From positions 10,521,721-10,585,720 of the forward strand of contig NW_025062479.1 in the NCBI RefSeq assembly GCF_000002995.4: a stretch of 64,000 nucleotides of DNA. The letters are read 5' to 3'. Made by a program: the position numbers and the translations under genes. Positions 52,501-61,671 of the stretch are shown piece by piece. Positions within the stretch are counted from its first letter, which is position 1, and every line of letters starts with the position of its first letter. This DNA is from Brugia malayi. Its lineage: Eukaryota > Nematoda > Chromadorea > Rhabditida > Onchocercidae. The notes under the pieces were generated by a model. It saw nothing but the letters and a program-made list of their open reading frames with translations. It did no database searches and was not told the DNA's origin.

Positions 52501-53313
52501 TCTGATTCACTTACTTTGTAAGTTTTAACGAATCTCGACGAAGATTGATTAAAGCATTCAAAGTCCTCACTGGATCATTCACTGGTTGACTCGAGTATGG
52601 AAACTAAACGACAAAATAAGCTTACACTGTACTCTTAGGGACAGAAACAAATATAAAAGACAACAGAGCATTTTAATAAAAATTTGGAGAGAAGTTTTAG
52701 ACGCGTTCAGATACGTATTATGTATGTACCTGCACTGATTTGTTACCAAGTATATCTAAATCTGCATTCTCGCCAAATAAAAAGGCTTCCGGCTTTGCCA
52801 AATCATATCGTTCACCGCCCAATAAGAAGTACGAACCAAAAAAAGCTCCTGAAAGATAGTTTCACTTTTTGAATTTTTTAAAGTTTTAAATCTTGCAATA
52901 TACAAGCATTCATAGAATATGTATTTATAAATGGATAGAAAAAACATGGCTCTAATTCTTCAGGCAGAATTGCAATAGAAGAGGAAAGTACATCCTGCAG
53001 ACTGAATTCAAACAATCCCGATTAGAGCGAATAAACTTCCTTACCATGCAACAAATAGTTAAATAATTCTAAAAATAAAATGATCAAATTAAGCAACATG
53101 CTATTAACTTGAAAAAAAAAAAATTATTTGACTTCATCGGAAGATAGCATTTATCCACCTAAAAAATTGTGGTATTATCCGGGACCAGAAAACGTTCTTT
53201 TTACCTGGATGACTAGAGAAGCGATGCATTTCACAGTTCTCATCATCGTTACCTGTCCCATTTGTTACATTCGGGACACTTGCTCTTCGTCGAATGGACG
53301 CTATTTGACCCAT
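49528..53313 (-). CDS. mgrn-1: Mahogunin-type RING E3 ubiquitin ligase (MGRN1/RNF157)
   Basis: E3 ubiquitin ligase. Eleven minus-strand exons: 53205-53313, 52730-52848, 52515-52603, 52110-52238, 51656-51770, 51338-51490, 51036-51218, 50661-50788, 50255-50429, 49929-50009 and 49528-49749; total 1503 bases, 500 residues. The N-terminus MGQIASIRRR fits an N-myristoylation signal, as in vertebrate MGRN1. Residues about 37-240 form the conserved substrate-side domain (GSYFLLGGERYDL, EAFLFGENADLDILG, FPYSSQPVNDPVRTL, SGSYFPVVIEIRAV). The segment LLQEIYGIENK precedes a complete C3HC4 RING at about 268-306: CIIC, ILPCRHLCICNGC, CPIC, followed by PFRALLQ. ETMTLVEALNGP near residue 345 matches the family motif behind the RING. 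The 81-base exon 49929-50009 is phase 0 on both sides and could be skipped. The Ser-rich C-tail is not conserved in a way I recognise. Confidence 0.95.
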
Positions 53314-56300
53314 GCAGAACGCCACACTCCACCATCAAACCGGAAAATATTCTTGCCCGGTTTCTTGGTCCATAAAAACTGATCGATAAAAAACTTTTTG
53401 GAACAACTGGCGACTGTATCGAATAAAGCCTTAATAAAACAAGTCCAAAAATTTTCTAGCAAACATTGCATCAATCATTACTACTTATCATATCAGCAGT
53501 TAATGGTAATCAATGCTTAGATTCATGCTTCAAATGCAGTATAAAAACGTCTCTTAGAAGCCGATCTTAAGAGGAAACTAAAATATTTCGGACTGCTAAT
53601 GGATCATTTTCATTTTTTTACCCATTCATCTATTGACAGATTGTTCCATAAGGAATGTTATTAGTATTTAACCGGTGACGTATCCCAGACGTAAATCTTC
53701 CAAATAATCTAACATTTTCTTTACTAACATCACATGTGCTCGTTAATTTCTCGCGTTTCTCCCCTTTTAACTTTCAGGTAACGATTATTTTGTCCCAAGG
53801 TCGAAACATATCACCATACCACATGAAACCCCGGTACTGGAACTTCCGGAAATGACCGACCCTACAACTCCAAGAAACACTGTCAGGTTGCTTCCAGATT
53901 ACTGCAAAAATCTTCGAACTTCCAAGGACGGAAAATTTTGTCTGGCGCAGAAAATTCGATCGTACGCTGATCGAATTCTGTCACTTGTCAACAGTTCACC
54001 TTGGCATTTCAGCGGTAGACTACAGCATTTGACATTAAGTTCATGAGCTGAAGTATGAACTGAGTAGTCGTACGTACCTACTTTCAGATATTTTGCGTTC
54101 AAACCACACAGAACAGAGAGTGAGTACTTACAATAGGAAGGTAAGGGAGACACGAGGAATTAGTGAAGAAATCTCATTGATCGACCTGTGCATTCTAATG
54201 CAAGCCGTTAAATTCCAATTTGTTTGATGTTCCTACGAATTCTGCCGCGGAATATTCTGTGTTGACGCTTACCGCTATTTTTTCGGGAATCTTTTACCCC
54301 TTTTGCTACAGCCTAGCATTATCACATCTAATTTGAACACCTAGCACGGGAAAACAAAGTTGATTACTGCAAATAAATCAAAGTTAGATCTCGTCGGTAC
54401 ACAAAAAATGAGTATAACTTTCATTTAATTAGAAATGTTGGGTGCTAATGGGTCACTTAATCATTAAATTACTTCGAGATGGAACAAAGTGAGTTAATTA
54501 CTTAGGTAAAACAAGTTGATTTTAGACAGCCACTACAGATCATATTGCATTATTTAACAAACCTCTATTTTCTTATTTCATGTTTCTATTATACCCACCA
54601 AAAAATGGCGAAATCTCTAGAATTGCCTATTTTAAAACTGAATTTGGCATTTGAAATAATTTAGGTTCAATGCAAGTTAATCGGGTTTAGGATGCCTGAA
54701 TGATTTTACTTAGCATATCTATTTTTATGTACTTAAAGGAGTCGTTTAGGAATGTTGTCTTTTCCTGTTGGAATGTACGTGTGTGCAGCAAGTGCAACAT
54801 GTGCTTTAACGTATGTTTGAAATGAAAGCTAAATTTTTCGAATTTTCGAAATTATTTCAAATTAAATTTGTTTAAAAATTATTCCTTAAATTGTCCAATC
54901 AAAGATTGCGTAAAAAAAAAAAAAAAAAAAAAAAAATTATTTCCTCATTCGTTGACCATCGGAGTGTTTAGAAAAAAAATGGGCGAATAAAATGCTGACA
55001 TATAAACATTTCAATCGGAAAGAAGCTTATTAAAATTGTTTATGCAACTGATCGTATTAAGCAAGCTGAATGTAAGTTGGTAAGAAATGAAGCATTACGA
55101 ATGAAGAAGATATCGGCGAGTTGTTAAATTGATTCGATATGTATATCTCCGAGCAACAACAATCAACCCAACTGCATCAAAACAAACGTTCGATTCTAGC
55201 CAGTTATCCACGATGACTTCATTACGAGAGGTTAATCTGTCTGAGATTGGTCGGTTTAAGCATCTTAATATCTTAGCTTCAGAACATCTCAGCTAATTAG
55301 AGTTATATCAATTTAAACAGTCTTAATTTTTTGGGTTATTTAAGAAAGATGTCGCTAAATGAGTTATGGGTTATGTGAAGTTAAGTATTTGTCATTTTTT
55401 TAGCATTTAAAAAAGAAAAAAATTTTGGAAAAAAACTGAGAAATAAATGGACCAAATAAAGTTAAGCACTTACCGATTGACTTTCACATTCTTCCAAATA
55501 GTTCAAGTCTACTTTATTGCCAGTTTCAGTCGTTTCAATAATCAAGTTTTTACTCAACATCATATAAAACATTAATTACATTGTATAAATGTATTATTGA
55601 TCACTATGTTTCGCAATTGATTTCTCCTTAGCTGATAGCTTCGGAAGTAGCGTGGTGTTTGAAACAATGATGAATTTAACTTGTAATTGGTTATTTATAA
55701 ATTCTACAGTATTTACAGTTTTAGTGAAGGTGTCATCTGTTCTGTGTGAATAGTCTTCCGACTTTTTGCTTTTTTCTCTCTTTCTGGATGAGAGTGAGTG
55801 CGGAATTCACAAAATCCAAGGAAGAGAGACATCCTGCCTTCCGCTGATTTCGATAAGTATATCTCTATGGTTGATAATGACATTGATTGAAATTCGTCTG
55901 ACTGAAATTTGCATACTTCGATAACTTGTTTCACATTGCTTAATTTCTTTTAAATACGTTTACTGGTTTTCTCCATTTTTCTTGTATGATATTATCGATT
56001 AGAATCTTATGATCAATATCATTCGTTTAAATTAAGTCTTCATAGAAGCGATCGTTTGTGGATGAATGAGATCAAAATTTAGGAAAGTAAAAAACTGAAC
56101 CACCGTTTCCAATCATTATACTACTGTTAACACCAACCAAGCTAAATTCACTGCATGCAAAGTTGTCGTCCCGTCAAATCTTGCACTTTATATCGTACCT
56201 GCCGTAATTCGCAAATTTAGTTTCTTAGAATGAAGAGAAATATTAGGTATTTCCAATTATTCGATATTTTCTTATTATAAAGCTTGTCAGTTATATATAT

Positions 56301-56417
56301 TCATATTATGCAATGTTAGATCAAAATCAGGGAATTTTCTGTCCTAAACTTTTTGGCAAACATTTCGATTTGATATAGAAAGGAGGTATGTTGCAGGCAA
56401 ACAGAGACAACGTCATA
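53314..56417. other. Intergenic region right of mgrn-1
   Basis: Less AT-rich than the left half of the window. One open stretch with exon-like character lies at 53780-54046 (listed separately) and there is an A tract at 54911-54937. Other open frames are short and have no partner exons. No transposon ends were seen. Confidence 0.5.
53780..54046 (+). CDS. Possible orphan exon or gene relic
   Basis: An open frame of 88 codons follows a good acceptor (CTTTCAG ending at 53777) and ends in TGA at 54044-54046. Its peptide has mixed composition (NDYFVPRSKHITIPHE, RLLPDYCKNLRTSKDGKF, SSPWHFSGRLQHLTL) and does not look like translated AT noise. I found no upstream exon that would supply a start in phase. 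It could be the last exon of a gene with remote 5' exons, a decayed gene, or chance. Confidence 0.25.
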   Translation, partial: NDYFVPRSKHITIPHETPVLELPEMTDPTTPRNTVRLLPDYCKNLRTSKDGKFCLAQKIRSYADRILSLVNSSPWHFSGRLQHLTLSS

Positions 56418-58192
56418 TAACGCTAAATTTCGTTCGTAGATATATAAAAGCTGAAAATTTTCAACCGCATTTGAGAAATGTTTCACTCATTCAATGGTTG
56501 CATTATTTCAGTCATGATGAGAGGTACAGGAATGGTCCTCATTCAACACCTGTATGAAATAAGTGTAAGCATCGTTAATTTTTCATATCAGTGTGCATTT
56601 TTGAGGCAAATTTTGCTTTCATTTCAATGACTGCTTCTCATTCATTTTGTTCCAACTAAATTTTTTTAGCATGATGTGACATCGAAAGTAACATCAAAAC
56701 AGTGTTTCATCCTTTTCCTCAAATGGATAGATATGCTAAAAATTTGCAAAGTGCGCAAAGAAGACAGAAAGTTTATTTCTTTTAATTAGGAAAATTGAGA
56801 TTGTTGCCTAAGACTATCCGATTTGATAAGTGGTTTCAAAATTCTCTCTGAAGAGGAAGAGAAGCACTGTGATGAGTTTTGGACGAATTTGCTTATTGAT
56901 GTAGTGTAATTACTAATGTTCCAATTGTGCCTTATTGGAATATGTTTCTTGTTTTTATCGAATTTTCCACATTACTTCAGCGTGTTTTGTCAGTCATATG
57001 TTTTGATCGATGAGGAACTTTTGCAAACATTACAGATGATCTCAAAAGTTTGATCATAAATTTTAATACAAGAAATAATTTGTTAATCCTTTCAAATATC
57101 TCAAAAGACAAAAACGCTTCTTATCATGTTACAAGCGTAGCTTCATGCTTGCTAATTTATCGGGTCCAATATATTAAGCCATCTCATTCATTTGTCTAAT
57201 TTCATTTCATATTATTAATGACGTAATAAAGCACTGCATAACGAAATAATATAATTCCATGTATAAGGTACCGTATCCGAGAAAGAAAAACCATTCACTT
57301 ATCCATCCGATCGCTTATGTCAACAGCAATAAAAACATCGAAAGATGACACACCTCCACGATTTCGCTTTCTTGTGCAAGTCACACAGGCGGAAGGTTTC
57401 TGCGTAGTGTGCTACCATTTCAAGCTTATCGCAACTTTCAGATTAAGGAGTAGAAATGTCCGGGTATATCCCAACGCCTGAATCAATAAGTGTGCGAGAA
57501 ATATTATTGCAAACAGTAAACTTTTTACTATACCTTACATAAAAGAATGCACATACAAATGTAAAGCATATTGGTGGCTCTAAAGAAGTAGGCTTAAAGT
57601 AACATTAAAATTACATTACTTAGGATCATCAGTTTGCTTCGAGGTTGATTCCTGATTTGACGGTTTCGGAAGTAGCGCCAAGTAAACATTCGGTAACACA
57701 CCACCTTGAGCGCTTATTACATCGGAGAGAAGTATGTTCAATTCATTCTCATTCCGTATGGCCAACTGTAGATGCCGCGCGGGCTGATCTGTCTCATTTC
57801 ATTTTCATGTGCCTCATATCCACTAGTTGCAAAAGTTCGGCAGTTAGATATTTAATCACTGCTGCAAGGTACACCGGAGCAGTGGCACCAATTCGACCAA
57901 AATAATTATCATTGCGAAGCGAATGATGGAAAAATTCAATCCAATCCTGGTGGATATGGATTCACTCCTCTTACATCGCTTTTTCTTTCTCGTGGACATG
58001 AAATGCAATAGACTGACCTTAAAAAGTAAAAGTATGACCGGAAATAGTTCACAAATATGTTTTCTGCGGTATTTAAGGTTTAATGATGGCACCAGCTAGT
58101 ATTCCATTCTATACAAATAACCTTTCGTCTCCCGGATGCCCTTCTTTTCATACGTGACATAATGAAAAACAGAGCGCGCCACTCATAAAAAT
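56418..58192 (+). repeat. Left arm of a 1775-bp inverted repeat
   Basis: The arm is the reverse complement of 59680-61454. Paired positions sum to 117872 from end to end, so there is no net indel. I noted five mismatches (for example G58026 against T59846, C56488 against A61384, T56716 against A or G at 61156), i.e. about 99.7% identity at most. The outer end is at TAACGCTAAATTTCG and the inner end at CACTCATAAAAAT. It carries a broken histone H2A copy at 57616-57999 on the minus strand; the outer 1.2 kb of the arm has no recognisable gene. Confidence 0.95.
57616..57999 (-). pseudogene. Histone H2A pseudogene, left-arm copy
   Basis: Mirror copy of the right-arm pseudogene at 59873-60256, so the same broken reading frame runs from a start at 57999 to a stop at 57618-57616 on the minus strand. 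All three frame breaks described for the right copy are present here too; a single Leu/Phe difference lies just upstream of the H2A start in another frame. It is divergent from the intact H2B at 58437, the arrangement usual for H2A/H2B pairs, so it likely represents the original partner of that gene. Confidence 0.85.
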
Positions 58193-58326
58193 GAATACCG
58201 CTGATATTACTAATACTAAATGCTACGTGCAATTCAGCAATTTCATTTGGGATGAGTATATCGAACAAAGATACGGTAGGCCCCGCCTTTCGGTAGGACA
58301 TTCCGTTCGAATTATGGCGGGAGATG

Positions 58327-58361
58327 AGGGGCGTGGCCTACGTTTCCAAAAAGTATAAATA
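58327..58361 (+). promoter_or_regulatory. H2B core promoter: GC-box-like element and TATA box
   Basis: AGGGGCGTGGCC lies at 58327-58338 and TATAAATA at 58354-58361, about 76 bases before the ATG. A start of transcription near 58385-58392 is expected from the usual TATA spacing. The promoter lies inside the unique spacer. Confidence 0.75.
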
Positions 58362-58436
58362 GGCTGCCTGAGATATTGTTGTATCATTTTGGTTGTGTTC
58401 ACTTCCACTGTTCAGTTTGGTATAGCCATTTCTGGG

Positions 58437-58835
58437 ATGGTAAGAAGTTCATCGAAGAAGCAGAAGAAGCAGAAGAAGGAAACTGGGGAGAAGAAGCCTT
58501 TGGTGTCACGAGAATCGCGTGAGCCGCGGGAAGAAAAGAAGAAACGGCGAAGTTACCGGAAGGAATCCTACTCAGTGTACATCTATCGTGTCCTTAAGCA
58601 AGTCCATCCGGATACCGGGATTTCTTCGAAGGCGATGTTGATTATGAACTCTTTCGTTAATGATGTTTTCGATCGAGTTGCAATGGAAGCGAGCCGTTTG
58701 GCGCATTATAGCAAACGGACGACGATATCAGCTCGAGAAATCCAGACAGCAGTTCGTTTGATTCTTCCGGGAGAATTGGCGAAGCATGCCGTGTCCGAGG
58801 GCACTAAAGCTGTCACCAAGTACATGAGTTCGTAG
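58437..58835 (+). CDS. H2B: Histone H2B, variant-like, intronless
   Basis: Core nucleosome histone. It has 132 residues in one exon, with ATG at 58437 downstream of a TATA box and a histone 3' stem-loop after the stop. The histone fold is complete and nearly canonical: [73 protein letters not shown]. Departures from the usual metazoan sequence include a longer, rearranged N-tail ([20 protein letters not shown], then a segment rich in Ser, Arg and Glu), IMN preceded by Leu instead of Ser, DRVAMEAS in place of [16 protein letters not shown] in place of NKRSTISS, and an end at YMSS without the final Lys. I numbered the start by the H2B tail and promoter spacing; 16 upstream codons are open but lack an ATG. 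It sits alone in the spacer of the inverted repeat. Confidence 0.95.
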   Translation: MVRSSSKKQKKQKKETGEKKPLVSRESREPREEKKKRRSYRKESYSVYIYRVLKQVHPDTGISSKAMLIMNSFVNDVFDRVAMEASRLAHYSKRTTISAREIQTAVRLILPGELAKHAVSEGTKAVTKYMSS

Positions 58836-58879
58836 TAGGGTAGACTCGCGCTTTCCACTTCTTCCCTTTAAAACCCAAC

Positions 58880-58895
58880 GGCCCTCTTTAGGGCC
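58880..58895 (+). terminator. Histone mRNA 3' stem-loop
   Basis: GGCCCT, loop CTTT, AGGGCC: a perfect 6-bp stem with a 4-base loop, flanked by AAC on the left and ACAAA on the right. It is 45 bases after the H2B stop and matches the stem-loop that SLBP binds in replication-dependent histone mRNAs. Confidence 0.92.
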
Positions 58896-59679
58896 ACAAA
58901 TTAATGGGTTATGCTCATGTCACTAATGATCTAATTGTTCCGCAGTTTCTTGTGTTTTATGTAAAATCAAAATCTGTAATCTGTCCAACAGTGCAATTGC
59001 AATTAGTAAAATATAAGGGTAGAGTATTTGCAAGTTTGTTGGTGCATTCGAACGAGTTTGTAAATAGAGTTGGATGTTCTTGAATTATGGTCTAATCTTC
59101 CCTGTCTGAGTTCAGCTTAGGAGGGTAGGTAACAGTTGAAGCATGTCTAGCGTTGCAGTGAGACTATCATTAGTGGTAACTGATCTGAAACTAGTAGACC
59201 AGAGAAATTCAAATCATATGTAAACATAGAAGGGCTGCTGTTAATACACATATAATATTTAATTTAATCAAGCGTTTATTTTTGGGAACTGAGGTTAGCA
59301 ACGAATCAGCTTATATGGACCACAAAGTCCATTTAATCACCCAGGAATACTCTTACTGTACCTTCCCTTGAAATACTTTGCGGCACTGTAGCTGTTAAGA
59401 GAGGTTGGATTAGTTTTTGAATTTTTAAAAGCAAGTGAGAATACGACATTGGAGTGCATTTTTTTTTTTTTTACTATCGGATGAACCGTTCCTCTGTTGA
59501 GAGTAACTGGAATGCATACAGTGGAGTCGTGAGGATATACACGCTTGAGAAATCTTTGGTACTTCTTTATATAAAAGAGTGATAGTATGCTTCTTCTAAA
59601 CAAAGGACTTTTACTCAGTATTCTCACGTACATAACAAGAAGAGGCGACGAACGGAATTGAATTCGAGTACTATGGCTG
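58896..59679. other. Unique spacer DNA between H2B and the right arm
   Basis: No intact gene seen. A TATATAAA-like site lies near 59568 on the minus strand and a T tract at 59460-59472. An open minus-strand frame at 59337-59633 contains FLKRVYPHDST, faintly like H2B, but does not hold up over its length. Confidence 0.45.
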
Positions 59680-61454
59680 ATTTTTATGAGTGGCGCGCTC
59701 TGTTTTTCATTATGTCACGTATGAAAAGAAGGGCATCCGGGAGACGAAAGGTTATTTGTATAGAATGGAATACTAGCTGGTGCCATCATTAAACCTTAAA
59801 TACCGCAGAAAACATATTTGTGAACTATTTCCGGTCATACTTTTATTTTTTAAGGTCAGTCTATTGCATTTCATGTCCACGAGAAAGAAAAAGCGATGTA
59901 AGAGGAGTGAATCCATATCCACCAGGATTGGATTGAATTTTTCCATCATTCGCTTCGCAATGATAATTATTTTGGTCGAATTGGTGCCACTGCTCCGGTG
60001 TACCTTGCAGCAGTGATTAAATATCTAACTGCCGAACTTTTGCAACTAGTGGATATGAGGCACATGAAAATGAAATGAGACAGATCAGCCCGCGCGGCAT
60101 CTACAGTTGGCCATACGGAATGAGAATGAATTGAACATACTTCTCTCCGATGTAATAAGCGCTCAAGGTGGTGTGTTACCGAATGTTTACTTGGCGCTAC
60201 TTCCGAAACCGTCAAATCAGGAATCAACCTCGAAGCAAACTGATGATCCTAAGTAATGTAATTTTAATGTTACTTTAAGCCTACTTCTTTAGAGCCACCA
60301 ATATGCTTTACATTTGTATGTGCATTCTTTTATGTAAGGTATAGTAAAAAGTTTACTGTTTGCAATAATATTTCTCGCACACTTATTGATTCAGGCGTTG
60401 GGATATACCCGGACATTTCTACTCCTTAATCTGAAAGTTGCGATAAGCTTGAAATGGTAGCACACTACGCAGAAACCTTCCGCCTGTGTGACTTGCACAA
60501 GAAAGCGAAGTCGTGGAGGTGTGTCATCTTTCGATGTTTTTATTGCTGTTGACATAAGCGATCGGATGGATAAGTGAATGGTTTTTCTTTCTCGGATACG
60601 GTACCTTATACATGGAATTATATTATTTCGTTATGCAGTGCTTTATTACGTCATTAATAATATGAAATGAAATTAGACAAATGAATGAGATGGCTTAATA
60701 TATTGGACCCGATAAATTAGCAAGCATGAAGCTACGCTTGTAACATGATAAGAAGCGTTTTTGTCTTTTGAGATATTTGAAAGGATTAACAAATTATTTC
60801 TTGTATTAAAATTTATGATCAAACTTTTGAGATCATCTGTAATGTTTGCAAAAGTTCCTCATCGATCAAAACATATGACTGACAAAACACGCTGAAGTAA
60901 TGTGGAAAATTCGATAAAAACAAGAAACATATTCCAATAAGGCACAATTGGAACATTAATAATTACACTACATCAATAAGCAAATTCGTCCAAAACTCAT
61001 CACAGTGCTTCTCTTCCTCTTCAGAGAGAATTTTGAAACCACTTATCAAATCGGATAGTCTTAGGCAACAATCTCAATTTTCCTAATTAAAAGAAATAAA
61101 CTTTCTGTCTTCTTTGCGCACTTTGCAAATTTTTAGCATATCTATCCATTTGAGGGAAAGGATGAAACACTGTTTTGATGTTACTTTCGATGTCACATCA
61201 TGCTAAAAAAATTTAGTTGGAACAAAATGAATGAGAAGCAGTCATTGAAATGAAAGCAAAATTTGCCTCAAAAATGCACACTGATATGAAAAATTAACGA
61301 TGCTTACACTTATTTCATACAGGTGTTGAATGAGGACCATTCCTGTACCTCTCATCATGACTGAAATAATGCAACCATTGAATAAGTGAAACATTTCTCA
61401 AATGCGGTTGAAAATTTTCAGCTTTTATATATCTACGAACGAAATTTAGCGTTA
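59680..61454 (-). repeat. Right arm of the 1775-bp inverted repeat
   Basis: Reverse complement of 56418-58192 without net length change. The inner boundary is sharp (ATTTTTATGAGTG at 59680 is shared, the base before it differs) and so is the outer one at GCGTTA, 61449-61454. Spacer between arms is 1487 bp. Confidence 0.95.
59873..60256 (+). pseudogene. Histone H2A pseudogene, right-arm copy
   Basis: Length from ATG at 59873 to the final TAA is 384 bases, the size of an H2A gene, but the frame is broken. Frame one gives an H2A-like tail ([13 protein letters not shown], compare the SSRAGLQFPVGR region). Near 59957-59959 the frame changes and reads [28 protein letters not shown], quoted in parts: [14 protein letters not shown] and [10 protein letters not shown]. 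At about 60049 one base is missing; the next frame reads [10 protein letters not shown]. At 60093-60094 two bases are extra, then [24 protein letters not shown] and LLPK follow to the stop at 60254-60256. No 3' stem-loop follows. A normal product cannot be made; the histone identity is certain from the conserved blocks. Confidence 0.9.
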
Positions 61455-61455
61455 A

Positions 61456-61671
61456 ATGATGAAACAAGATAGAAAAAAAGCACCGCTGGAAGAGTATTTT
61501 CTTCGTATAAATTTAATAAAGATACTTCACGTAATAGATGGACTGTTTCATTCATCTATCAGTAAGCAATTATTCCCAATTCTAAAAGAATTTTCATTAG
61601 AAGTAATCACTGATGAAGAGGAACACATTTTCCAATCAAAAATTTCCAGCATTCCGAAGTACATAAAGTAA
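61456..61671 (+). CDS. Short open frame at the palindrome edge, unassigned
   Basis: Begins with tandem ATGs two bases outside the right arm and ends in TAA at 61669-61671. The 71-residue peptide (LEEYFLRINLIKILHVIDG, KQLFPILKEFSLEVITDEEE) is helix-like and mixed in composition, so it may be an exon of a real or former gene interrupted by the duplication. No partner exon was found. Confidence 0.25.
   Translation: MMKQDRKKAPLEEYFLRINLIKILHVIDGLFHSSISKQLFPILKEFSLEVITDEEEHIFQSKISSIPKYIK

Noticed and set aside
57645..57905. 86-codon plus-strand frame present in both palindrome arms
   Set aside because: It is antisense to the H2A pseudogene; the conserved blocks read clearly as H2A on the other strand.
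59337..59633. Minus-strand frame with FLKRVYPHDST, considered as a second H2B copy facing the right H2A relic
   Set aside because: Similarity covers about 20 residues only, the histone-fold blocks that follow in H2B are missing, and there is no stem-loop. Not enough for a pseudogene call.
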